From Streptomyces sp. NBC_01775 (GTDB lineage: Bacteria; Actinomycetota; Actinomycetes; Streptomycetales; Streptomycetaceae), in contig NZ_CP109104.1 of assembly GCF_035917675.1 (NCBI RefSeq), positions 6,510,001 to 6,574,000 of the forward strand: a DNA stretch of 64,000 bases. The letters run 5' to 3'. Position numbers and translations under genes: made by a program. A model generated the notes under the pieces. It saw nothing but the letters and a program-made list of their open reading frames with translations, did not search any database and was not told the DNA's origin. Positions 52,291-64,000 of the stretch are shown here, in pieces; within the stretch, counting starts at the first letter, position 1; each line of letters opens with the position of its first letter.

Positions 52291-52558
52291 GACGGGCCCC
52301 GGGCGAGCCCCCAAGCACGCCGTCGGGCTGCTGAGTTGGGCCTCCAAGCAGGTCAACGTGGTACTGCTCCGTTCCGCGCGGGACGCGGGGGCGCTCCCCG
52401 TGAGTCGGGGACCCCTGTGTGTGAAAAGTCGAGGCGGGGTCACGTCCGGGTGTTGTGGGGGCTGGGGGCGCGTGCCTTCTGGGGGTGTGTGGTCGTTACC
52501 GGGGCTGAAGGCCCGGCCATCGGAATGCCGGGCACTCGGTACCACGAAGGAGAACCCC

Positions 52559-52750
52559 ATGCGCCGATCCCTCGCCACCGCCGCTGCCGTCGCGGCCCTG
52601 GTTGTCGCTGTCGTGCCCGCCGCCACGGCACAGGCCGCGGGTCCGGGCCCCAAGAGCGGCTCGGGCAAGGGCGGAGCCGCCAAGAGTGTGGTGGACGTCC
52701 TGAAGGGTGTGCCGCCGATCCTCGGCAAGAACGGTCTCAAGAACCGCTGA
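52559..52750 (+). CDS. very small secreted cationic peptide
   Basis: 63 aa. GAAGGAG lies six bases before the ATG. The signal peptide (LATAAAVAALVVAVVPAATA) should be cut near AQA. That leaves ~36 residues: a Gly/Lys/Ser spacer, then AAKSVVDVLKGVPPILGKNG and LKNR, which can form an amphipathic helix with net positive charge. No cysteines. A strong hairpin follows. Family unknown. Confidence 0.65.
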   Translation: MRRSLATAAAVAALVVAVVPAATAQAAGPGPKSGSGKGGAAKSVVDVLKGVPPILGKNGLKNR

Positions 52751-52789
52751 CCGTACGGAACCACGCGCCGCTCGCGGTGCGGACGCCTC

Positions 52790-52820
52790 GGCCGGGACGG
52801 GCCTCAGAGCCGTCCCGGCC
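52790..52820 (+). terminator. terminator after the small peptide gene
   Basis: 11-bp perfect arms GGCCGGGACGG / CCGTCCCGGCC with a 9-base loop, followed by TTGT. Confidence 0.82.
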
Positions 52821-52905
52821 TTGTCGTGCGATCGGGCGCACCCGCTCATCAGATGGCGTGAACGGTCGGATGCCGATGGGGCGTTGAGGGTGCGGCCGGA
52901 CAGAC

Positions 52906-54024
52906 ATGGGTGGCATGACCCGTTCGCGAACGAACGTCCGAGAGCCCCGTCTGGCGCGCACAGCACGCGCGGTGGGGCTGCCCCTCCTGGCACTGACGGC
53001 ACTGGTCGCCGTCCCGCAGGGAGTCGCCGCCCCGCAGGGGGTCGCTGACTCGCAGGGGGTCGCCGCCCCGCAAGGAGCCGTTGCCCCGCGGAGAGCCGCT
53101 GACTCGCAGGCGCTGGGGGTCGTCGCGCCCCGTGGCGTGCCGTCCGTCGCGCCGTATCTGTCCATGGGCTGGGGCGATCCGCCCGAGCCCGGTTCGCTGT
53201 TGCGCTCGACCCGATCGGATGGTTTCAGCTTCGCCTTCGTTCTGAGCGCGGGCGGTTGTGAGCCCCGCTGGGACGGCAGGCGTCCGCTGAAGGGCGGCCA
53301 GGACGAGCGGGCCGTGCGGGCCGTCCGTACGGCGGGCGGCTCGGTGGTGGTCTCCTTCGGCGGCGGGTTGGGCCGCAAGCTGGAGCAGGACTGCCCCACC
53401 GAGCGGGCGCTCGCCGGCGCCTACCAGAAGGTGATCAGCGCCTACGGTCTGCGTGCGATCGATGTCGACATCGAACTGGGCGCCTACGACAGCGCGGCGG
53501 CCCGGCAGAAGACCGTAGCGGCACTGAAGCGGGTCAAGGCCGCGAACCCCGGGCTGACGGTCTACGTCACGCTGTCGAGCATGCGCGGCGGGCCGGACAC
53601 CGCGCTGATCGACCACGCCGCGCGGGCGGGACTCGCACCGGATGCCTGGACGGTGATGCCGTTCGCCTTCGAAAAGGGCTCCGGCAGTCCCGGCACCGAG
53701 GACATGGGCCGCTCCACCGTACGCGCCGCCGAGGGCCTCAGAGCGAGCCTCCAGGAGGCATATGGCTACAGCGCGACCGAGGCGTACGCGCACAGCGGTA
53801 TTTCCACCATGAACGGTGTCACCGGGCGCGGCGAGGTCATCACCCCGGCCCACTTCCGCACCATCGCCCGCTACGCCCGCGGCCACCGGCTGGCCCGTCT
53901 CGCCTTCTGGTCGGTAAACCGTGACCGCCCTTGTGGGCAGCGCCCGTATCCGGCGGGGGACCGCTGTTCCGGGGTCACACAGAAGCCGTGGGAGTTCAGC
54001 AGGGCGCTGACGGCAGGGCGTTGA
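52906..54024 (+). CDS. secreted GH18-like (chitinase-family) protein
   Basis: 372 aa. The signal sequence (VGLPLLALTALVAVPQGVAA) is followed by ~18-bp tandem repeats coding PQGVAAPQGVADSQGVAA. The GH18 barrel has the substrate-strand motif GGSVVVSFGGGLG and an active-site-like IDVDIELG with the acidic DxDxE pattern; W at FWSVNRDRPC closes the barrel. Four cysteines. No chitin-binding domain. The start is ATG 52906 or 52915. It may cleave chitin-like or peptidoglycan-derived glycans outside the cell. Confidence 0.8.
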   Translation: MGGMTRSRTNVREPRLARTARAVGLPLLALTALVAVPQGVAAPQGVADSQGVAAPQGAVAPRRAADSQALGVVAPRGVPSVAPYLSMGWGDPPEPGSLLRSTRSDGFSFAFVLSAGGCEPRWDGRRPLKGGQDERAVRAVRTAGGSVVVSFGGGLGRKLEQDCPTERALAGAYQKVISAYGLRAIDVDIELGAYDSAAARQKTVAALKRVKAANPGLTVYVTLSSMRGGPDTALIDHAARAGLAPDAWTVMPFAFEKGSGSPGTEDMGRSTVRAAEGLRASLQEAYGYSATEAYAHSGISTMNGVTGRGEVITPAHFRTIARYARGHRLARLAFWSVNRDRPCGQRPYPAGDRCSGVTQKPWEFSRALTAGR

Positions 54025-54135
54025 CAGCCGGGCGTTGAGGCGGGCTGTGGGCTGTGGGCTGACGCAGGCTGAGGGCTGGGGGCTGACGCCGACTGGGGCC
54101 GAACGCCTGACCCGTCGCCAGTTCTGGGGGCGCGC

Positions 54136-55101
54136 TTACGCCGAGGGTGTCTCCGTCGGGGCCGCCGCCGCGGGCGCGACAGGCGCCGGCAGCAGGCCGC
54201 CCTCGCCGACCGCGGCGCGCATGGACGGCAGCAGCGGGAAGCTGAGGCCGACGGGAGTGACGGCCGGGCCCGCCAGCGACTGGAGGGGAGAAAGAGGCGG
54301 GAGAGACCGGGCCGCGAGAGCTGGGGCTGCGGGAGACAGAGCTTCGAGCGTCGGAGCTGTGAGTGACGGGGCCGTGGGAGACGGCGCTGTGGGAGAGGGG
54401 GCCGCCGTCTCCGGGGGCGTCGGCTCTTCCGTGGCGGCGGCCTGCTCGTCCGTCAGCTCCTGCTCCGGCTCTCGCCGTATCAGGAAGGCCGCGAAGCCCC
54501 CCGCCGCGAAGAGCGCGAAGACCGATACGACGGTGCCCAGCCAACTGGCGCCCAGCCATTGGCCGCCGAGGTAGCCGAGGCCCACGCTGTACGCGGCCCA
54601 GGCCAGGCCCGCCAGGGCCGACCAGGGCACGAAGTCGCGGGCGCTGCGGTGCGCGGCGCCCGCCGTCAGGCTGACGACCGAGCGGCCCGCAGGGGCGAAG
54701 CGCGCGAGGACGACGAGGGCGCCACCCCCACGGGTGAGGGCCTTCCCGAGCTGTTCCTGCGCGCTGGCCAGCCGCCGGGAGCGGGCGATGGCGCGGTCGA
54801 AGCGGGCGCCGCCGCGCCAGGCCAGGCGCCAGGCGACCAGGTCACCCAGGACGGAGGCGACGGCCGCGCACAGCACCAGCAGTGCGACCTCCGCGAGGTG
54901 GCCGCTGTCGGCCGCGTGGCGCGTGGCGGCGCTGGGAAGGTCGGCCGCGTCGGCGGCGGTGGTTCCGGCTGCGGCCGTGGCCGCGGCGATCACCAGCACT
55001 CCGCTCGGCAGGAGGGGCACGAAGACGTCCAGCAGTACGGATGCCGCGATGACGGCGTAGATCCACGGGGATCCGGTCATCGTCCCCAGGATTTCCAGCA
55101 C
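54136..55101 (-). CDS. DedA/VTT-family membrane protein with Pro/Ala-rich tail
   Basis: 321 aa. VTT/SNARE-associated domain with membrane segments around VIAASVLLDVFVPLLPSGVL and VLCAAVASVLGDLVAWRLAW. The family arginine/glycine motif is VLARFAPAGRSVVSLTAG. From residue ~215 the sequence becomes a repetitive Pro/Ser/Ala tail (PSPTAPSPTAPSLTAP). DedA proteins are proton-linked flippases of lipid carriers. GTG 55101 has GGGGAG four to five bases upstream. Confidence 0.87.
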   Translation of the reverse strand: MLEILGTMTGSPWIYAVIAASVLLDVFVPLLPSGVLVIAAATAAAGTTAADAADLPSAATRHAADSGHLAEVALLVLCAAVASVLGDLVAWRLAWRGGARFDRAIARSRRLASAQEQLGKALTRGGGALVVLARFAPAGRSVVSLTAGAAHRSARDFVPWSALAGLAWAAYSVGLGYLGGQWLGASWLGTVVSVFALFAAGGFAAFLIRREPEQELTDEQAAATEEPTPPETAAPSPTAPSPTAPSLTAPTLEALSPAAPALAARSLPPLSPLQSLAGPAVTPVGLSFPLLPSMRAAVGEGGLLPAPVAPAAAAPTETPSA

Positions 55102-55876
55102 TGCGCTCCCCGTTTCTCCCCTGCCCGACTCTCGTTGCACTGGAGGTTTACCGCCGTACAGCGTACGCCCGGGTCCCCCGCTCAGGGGCGCTGGGTCCAC
55201 GTGGCGACGCTCGCACCGCACTCCGGGTTACAGATGCACTGAATCGGACCATAGGCGGAACTTGAATCACTGGAGGCCAGCACGATGAGGGCAGCACATC
55301 GCAGGGCAGGCGTGGTGGGAGTGATCGCTGTGACGATGGTGACAGCGGTGCTCGCGGGGAGTGGACCGAGTACGGCGAGTGACGCACGCCGTGTGGACGA
55401 TCAGTTCGTTTCCGTACTGGTGCGCTCCGACCAGTTCTCACCGCCCACCGCCTTCATCCGCCCGGGCGCGGTCACCTACAACTTGCGCAAGGTACCCGCC
55501 GGCGCTGACATCCGCGCCGTCCGGCGGGCGACCCGGCACGCGACCTCAGTGGGCATCGTCGTACGGGGCCTGCCCGCGCACCGCACGTACGGCGCGCACG
55601 TGCACACCAAGCCGTGCGGCGCACGCCCCGACGACTCGGGGCCGCACTACCAGCACGTCAAGGACCCGGTACAGCCCTCGACCGATCCGCGCTACGCCAA
55701 CCCGCGCAACGAGGTGTGGCTCGACTTCACGACCAACGCCAAGGGCATTGGCACCGCAACCTCCCGCCACCGCTGGAACTTCCGTGCGGGCGAGGCCAGG
55801 TCGATCGTGCTGCACGAGACGGCCACCCACACCGAGCCGGGCCACGCGGGCCAGGCCGGGGCCCGTCTCGCCTGCC

Positions 55877-57607
<1,731 letters not shown>

Positions 57608-57714
57608 GCGGTTCTCCCTCGTCCTCGTCACGCCGTACGGTGCGGATCCTGCACCCGCACCGTACGGAACGAGGGAGCGTTTCTACCAGTTTCCGGACAG
57701 GTCCGGTCCGGCGA

Positions 57715-58398
57715 TCAGCAGGTGGTCAGCGTCTTCTTCAGCGCCTCCTTCTCCGGGGCGTCGGCGGTCAGCTTGTACTCGTGCTTGACCCAGATCCACA
57801 TGCGGACGTATTCGCAGTGGTAGCTGTCCTTGGGGGGCAGCCACTTGGCGGGGTCCTTGTCGCCCTTGGCCTGGTTCACGTTGTCGGTCACCGCGAGGAG
57901 CTGGGCGATGTCCAGGTCGTTGGCCAGCTTCTGGCGCTGGTCCTGGGTCCAGCCGGAGGCACCGGAGCGCCACGCCTCGGCGAGCGGGACCATGTGGTCG
58001 ATGTCCACGTCGCCGGGCTCGGTCCAGGACCCGTCGTCGTAGGGGCTCTTCCAGGTGCCCTTGGTGGGGTAGCAGTCGCTGCCGGTCTCGACGCCTTCGC
58101 CGTCCCGCTTGAGCACGGCCTCACGGGTGTTGCAGCCGCTGCCCTGGTCGATCCAGTGCGGGAATTTCTCGCGGGAGTACCCGTCGAGCGAGCCCTCGGC
58201 CTTCTCGGTGATGTCACCGAGCATGGTGGTGGCCTCCTGGGCGCTGGGCGGCGCGGGGGGCTCGGCCTGCGCCGTGGCGGTGCCCAGGGTGAGGGCGATC
58301 AGCAGACCCGAAAGAGTGGCGGCGAGCGCGATGAGCGGCGCTGTCCAGCGTCGACGCGCGTAGCGGCGGCGGGGGGTTATCCGGTGCCCGTGCGGCAT
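57715..58398 (-). CDS. secreted HNH-family (DUF1524) nuclease-like protein
   Basis: 227 aa. A twin-arginine-free basic N-terminus and one hydrophobic signal (LIALAATLSGLLIALTLGTA) are followed by the mature domain. The HNH motif reads GDVDIDHMVPLAEAWRSGAS with the later NQAKGDKDPAKWLPP, and Tyr/His in DSYHCEYVRMW. Cysteines (GSGCNTREAV, GSDCYP, SYHCEY, LTTC) suggest disulphides. Such proteins are secreted nucleases in Streptomyces. ATG 58398 has GGGAG five bases upstream; a TTG at 58410 is also in frame. Confidence 0.88.
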   Translation of the reverse strand: MPHGHRITPRRRYARRRWTAPLIALAATLSGLLIALTLGTATAQAEPPAPPSAQEATTMLGDITEKAEGSLDGYSREKFPHWIDQGSGCNTREAVLKRDGEGVETGSDCYPTKGTWKSPYDDGSWTEPGDVDIDHMVPLAEAWRSGASGWTQDQRQKLANDLDIAQLLAVTDNVNQAKGDKDPAKWLPPKDSYHCEYVRMWIWVKHEYKLTADAPEKEALKKTLTTC

Positions 58399-58806
58399 TC
58401 GAACTCCCAAGTGGTGGGGGGATGTTGAGCGCTAACAGCGTGACGGTCGTGAGCACGTCACTTCAAGAGCTTGCCCATGATCCGGTGTTCCCCCACACGC
58501 GATACACCCATCCGGCCCTCAGACGATGGGAGTTGAGTGCCGGATGCCCACGATGTTCCGATACGCGATCCCTGGTGTTCCCTCACATGTCGGGTTTCTG
58601 ACCGCTTCCGGGCGCGGGACCGCCCTTCGGGGGCGGGCCGGTGGTACGTGGCGGCTGGTGCCGGATTGCCGGCACCGGATGGTCGGCACGGAATTGCCGG
58701 GCACCGGATGGTCGGCGCGGGGTTGCCAGCACCGGATGGTCGGCGCGCGGGATTTCCGGCGTGCGGTTCACACGTCGCTGTGAGGTTCACGGGGCGGCCG
58801 TAAGGT
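58399..58806. other. gene-free stretch before the FetB-like gene
   Basis: About 400 bases without a gene. It holds a 29-base tandem repeat (listed separately) and a loosely repeated GGTGTTCCC(C/T)CACA at 58481 and 58572. I found no clear promoter for the permease. Confidence 0.5.
58671..58758. repeat. three-copy ~29-bp tandem repeat
   Basis: The unit GGCACCGGATGGTCGGC, followed by CGGRRTTGCC-type sequence, occurs at 58671, 58700 and 58728 with a few mismatches. It is non-coding, upstream of the FetB-like gene. Confidence 0.8.
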
Positions 58807-59607
58807 GTGCCGGTGCCGCTCGCCGCCGCAGCCCTGCTGCCCGTCACGCCCACCCTCGGGGCCGTCCTGGCCGCCCTGCTGCTCGCCGCCGCCGCGCTCG
58901 CCTCGTACGCCCGCCTCACCCAGGACAACGGCCGCCCCTACGCGCGCGCCATCCTCGCCGCCGGGTTGCGGGCCACGGTGCAGCTCGGCGTCGTCTCCCT
59001 GGTCATCGGCTGGGCCGTCGGCGCCGTGCCCTCTCTGATCGGTTTCATCCTGGTGATGCTCGGCGTCGCCGTACGGACCGCGGGACGGCGCCTCACCGCC
59101 AACCGCACCTGGTGGTGGGCCGCGGTGCCTGTGTGCGCGGGTGTGCTGCCGGTCCTGGCCGTCCTGCTGCTGACCGGGCTCGTTCCGCTGCGGGGCATCG
59201 CCCTCATCCCCATCGCCGGGATCCTCACCGGAGGAGCGCTCACCGCGACTGTGCTCGCGGGGCGGCGTGCGCTGGAGGAGCTGACGACGCGGTACGGCGA
59301 GGTCGAGGCAGCCCTCGCGCTCGGGCTCCTGGAGCGGGACGCCCGCCTGGAGATCGCCCGGCCCTCGGCGGCCGGGGCGCTGGTGCCCGGCCTCGACCAG
59401 ACCAGAACGGTGGGGCTCGTCACGCTGCCCGGCGCCTTCGTCGGCATGCTCCTGGGCGGTGCCTCGCCTCTGATGGCCGGGGCTGTACAGCTGTTCGTGC
59501 TGGTGGCGCTGCTGTTGGTGCAGGTGGTGGCGGTGGGGGCCGTGCTGGAGCTGATCGCGCTGGGTCGGCTGCATCGCGTACAGTCGGACGCGTCAGAAGG
59601 GGAGTAG
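58807..59607 (+). CDS. FetB/UPF0014-type ABC transporter permease
   Basis: 266 aa with seven hydrophobic segments. The conserved interior RAILAAGLRATVQLGVVSLV and the C-terminal segment LVTLPGAFVGMLLGGASP match the FetB family (UPF0014), membrane partner of the FetA ATPase in iron export. No ATPase is adjacent, so the partner must lie elsewhere or the protein acts differently. GTG 58807 is used. Its stop codon TAG (59605-59607) lies inside the 5' strand of the manganese riboswitch. Confidence 0.85.
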   Translation: MPVPLAAAALLPVTPTLGAVLAALLLAAAALASYARLTQDNGRPYARAILAAGLRATVQLGVVSLVIGWAVGAVPSLIGFILVMLGVAVRTAGRRLTANRTWWWAAVPVCAGVLPVLAVLLLTGLVPLRGIALIPIAGILTGGALTATVLAGRRALEELTTRYGEVEAALALGLLERDARLEIARPSAAGALVPGLDQTRTVGLVTLPGAFVGMLLGGASPLMAGAVQLFVLVALLLVQVVAVGAVLELIALGRLHRVQSDASEGE

Positions 59608-59722
59608 CTCTTCGCCGGACCGTCGACATACTGGCCCACCTCGGTGGGCCCGGCGCCCGGAGCGAGGTGCCGCGCGGGCGGTTGAGCCGCCCGCCGTGTA
59701 CCGCGCCAGCGAGACCTTCGGC
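59594..59722 (+). ncRNA. yybP-ykoY (Mn2+) riboswitch aptamer
   Basis: All conserved blocks of this class are present in order. GAAGGGGAGTAGC (59596-59608) and GTCGACATACTGG (59622-59634) precede the closing CCAGCGAGACCTTC (59706-59719). P1 is GAAGG with CCTTC. An inner helix pairs CTGGC (59631-59635) with GCCAG (59705-59709). A G/C-rich arm lies between. This class senses Mn2+ and controls Mn exporters, including UPF0016/TMEM165 genes like the one that follows. The aptamer starts inside the upstream permease gene. Confidence 0.9.
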
Positions 59723-59734
59723 CGCAGTGTCCTT

Positions 59735-59802
59735 GCCCGCACGCGTGTGCGGGCACCTACGACGCTGCCGTGCCGGAGAGTGCTCAGCGTCGGCGCGGCA
59801 GC
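59735..59802 (+). promoter_or_regulatory. expression platform hairpins of the Mn riboswitch
   Basis: Two stable hairpins follow the aptamer: GCCCGCAC-GCGT-GTGCGGGC (59735-59754) and GCTGCCGTGCCG / CGGCGCGGCAGC (59764-59802, one G-U pair). The second ends nine bases before GGAGGG at the start of the transporter gene and could terminate transcription or hide the ribosome site. Confidence 0.6.
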
Positions 59803-59823
59803 CCTTACCGGAGGGATCCCCCC

Positions 59824-62744
<2,921 letters not shown>

Positions 62745-62746
62745 GT

Positions 62747-62797
62747 GTGTCGTCGAAGTCCCGTCCGCCCGCCGGGCGGACGGGACTTCGACGACAC
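62747..62797 (+). terminator. very long perfect stem-loop after the exporter gene
   Basis: 24-bp perfect arms (starting GTGTCGTCGAAGTCC) with a 3-base loop, beginning two bases after the stop codon. It is far longer than the usual terminators here. Confidence 0.88.
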
Positions 62798-62800
62798 TCC

Positions 62801-62842
62801 CCAGTGCCCCTTCCGGCAGGCTTTGCCCGGCCGCGGCACCAG
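62801..62842. repeat. 42-bp solo relative of the 10.4-kb inverted-repeat element
   Basis: It begins CCAGTGCCCCTTCCGGCAGG, matching 28 of the first 33 bases of the left end of the element at 10409. It ends CGGCACCAG, matching that element's right end (CGGCACTAG). It looks like two ends joined with the interior gone. Confidence 0.65.
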
Positions 62843-62998
62843 CCTCCCCCGAGAACGCCTCCGTTGGCGGCTTTTCAGGCGAGCTTGACCATGACCGACC
62901 TCGACCGCGTATGGTCCAGCACTGGACAGTTGCTGGCGATTCGGGCACGGCTGTCGTGAGCCGGATGGTGGGCGAGGTGCCCAGGGGAGGGGACCGGG

Positions 62999-64000
62999 AT
63001 GACGGCGGACGAACGCTGTCCCGAGTGTGGGGAGAGCGCGCGCACGTGCGCGCACGGCGCGGAACACGGCCACGAGCCCGAGGACCCGCTGCACATACGC
63101 CCCTACGTACGCCTGACCGAGGTGGGAGAAGGCGACGGGAGCGAGCCGGGACCGGGGCAGATGGCCGCCTCGCCCGGCGACGGGGCATCCGGTGGGACTG
63201 ATGGTTCCGGGGCATCCGGTGGGGCTCCGGCGGGAGCGCATGTGCCACTGCCCGACCTGTCGCCGTTCGCGCGGCAGGGCACGGACGAGACGGCCGAACT
63301 GCCCCCTGTCTCCAGGAAGTCCGGGCCGAAGCGGCGCGTCCCCTTCACGCGCCCGCGTCACTCCGAGCGGCCCGAGGAGCCGTCCGGAGAGCCGTCCGGG
63401 GACGCTGGTACGTCCGGGGGCGCCCGTCCGTCCGTCGACGCGGCGGCATCCGAGGGCTCCGGCTTAGGCTCCGGCTCGTCGTCGCCCGCCGTCTCGCACC
63501 GGAGGGACGACGGTGAGCGGCGGCGGCCGAGTACGGGAGTGCTGGCGGGCGTCGGCGTGGCCGCTGTCCTGGGCGCCGGGCTGCTGACCACTCAGGTCCT
63601 CACCGGCGGCGAGGGAGGCGCGCACGGCGGCGAGGAGCGCGCCCTGCGGCACACGCCGACCGGCGTCCCCACCGACGACGTGCCGCCCTCGTCCTCGCCG
63701 TCCCGCGGCAAGAGCCCGGGCAAGAGCGAGCGGCCCTCCGCCGTGCCCTCCCGTCCGAGCGCCTCGGGCACGCCACGCGCCGCGCGGGACGGCGAGGGGC
63801 ACACCGCCCCGGCGGCCCCCTCCCGGCCCCCCAAGTCCGCCTCCGCCCGGCCGGACAAGACCGCCGAGGACCAGCGCCCCCGGCCCCCGCACCCCGGCTG
63901 GCCCGGCCACCCCTCCGAGGGCACGCTGCGTCCCGGCGACTCGGGGACCGAGGTCGCCGAGCTGCAGCGGCGGCTGAAGCAGGCCGGGTTCTACGACCGG
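62999..64000 (+). CDS. membrane-anchored peptidoglycan-binding protein, 3' end outside window
   Basis: 334 codons seen, open at the right edge. The cytosolic N-terminus has CPECGESARTCAHG (possible zinc ribbon), then a long Gly/Ser/Pro-rich region. One membrane segment (TGVLAGVGVAAVLGAGLLTT) lies near residue 190, and a low-complexity spacer leads to the start of a peptidoglycan-binding domain (LRPGDSGTEVAELQRRLKQA). A TTA codon in frame at 63464-63466 makes it a candidate for bldA-dependent translation. GGGGAGGGG precedes ATG 62999. Confidence 0.85.
   Translation, partial: MTADERCPECGESARTCAHGAEHGHEPEDPLHIRPYVRLTEVGEGDGSEPGPGQMAASPGDGASGGTDGSGASGGAPAGAHVPLPDLSPFARQGTDETAELPPVSRKSGPKRRVPFTRPRHSERPEEPSGEPSGDAGTSGGARPSVDAAASEGSGLGSGSSSPAVSHRRDDGERRRPSTGVLAGVGVAAVLGAGLLTTQVLTGGEGGAHGGEERALRHTPTGVPTDDVPPSSSPSRGKSPGKSERPSAVPSRPSASGTPRAARDGEGHTAPAAPSRPPKSASARPDKTAEDQRPRPPHPGWPGHPSEGTLRPGDSGTEVAELQRRLKQAGFYDR

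Noticed and set aside
49688..52900. Attachment-site duplication of the tRNA-Val 3' end
   Set aside because: I looked for a second copy of the T-arm/acceptor sequence downstream and did not find one in the window.
58671..58758. CRISPR-like array
   Set aside because: Three adjacent imperfect units without unique spacers.

Overview
The window is high-GC actinobacterial chromosome. The genes are typical of Streptomyces: the fabD-fabH-acpP-fabF operon with an adjacent PucR-type activator, a homodimeric AceE, several TerD paralogues, many secreted small proteins, and an in-frame TTA codon. From memory, the order aceE / DUF3052 / peroxiredoxin / terD / terD and the fab block with DUF3145 resemble the S. 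coelicolor core chromosome. That synteny was not checked against a database.

Layout. 1-6.5 kb: a minus-strand cell-envelope set (AftD-like arabinofuranosyltransferase cut by the left edge, methyltransferase, GT4 glycosyltransferase, PorA/DUF3068 protein) with a divergent small DUF2613-like protein. 6.8-12.8 kb: PucR regulator, MarR/oxidoreductase divergent pair, Ohr, a 300-bp MITE-like element, a zinc alcohol dehydrogenase and a secreted SGNH hydrolase. 13.1-19.7 kb: DUF3145, a beta-hydroxyacid dehydrogenase, then the type II fatty-acid synthase operon and fasR. 19.9-32.9 kb: pirin, a beta-lactamase-fold hydrolase divergent from a MerR regulator, a membrane acyltransferase, two DUF1023 hydrolase paralogues around a two-component system and a DUF4429/SHOCT protein, a TetR/MFS pair and an I36-type inhibitor. 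33-37.4 kb: aceE, DUF3052, peroxiredoxin.

37.5-47.3 kb is a Ter stress-response island. It holds two canonical TerD proteins, a DUF475/TerC-type membrane protein, a short TerA-like protein and a TerD with a long proline-rich tail. These are followed by a tightly coupled operon of HpcH/HpaI aldolase, a 902-aa fusion of PRTase, TRSP, StiP and PELOTA modules, and a HAD hydrolase. The last three overlap by four bases each. By family knowledge they form the predicted nucleoside-like-metabolite module of Ter systems, here in condensed form.

49.7-52.5 kb, just after a tRNA-Val(UAC), is a graveyard: a holin-like remnant, pieces of two tyrosine integrases on opposite strands and a frameshifted YdcF pseudogene. 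Intact small secreted proteins sit in or just after it. 52.9-64 kb: a GH18-like protein, DedA, a Cu/Zn-SOD-like protein, a PhoD phosphatase, a secreted HNH protein, a FetB-like permease, a yybP-ykoY (Mn2+) riboswitch ahead of a TMEM165/UPF0016 transporter, a DHA2 exporter with a C-terminal winged-helix domain, and a peptidoglycan-binding protein cut by the right edge.

Most likely to repay follow-up are the Ter biosynthetic operon and its fusion protein, the riboswitch that starts inside the upstream gene, and the 300-bp inverted-repeat element with a collapsed relative 52 kb away.
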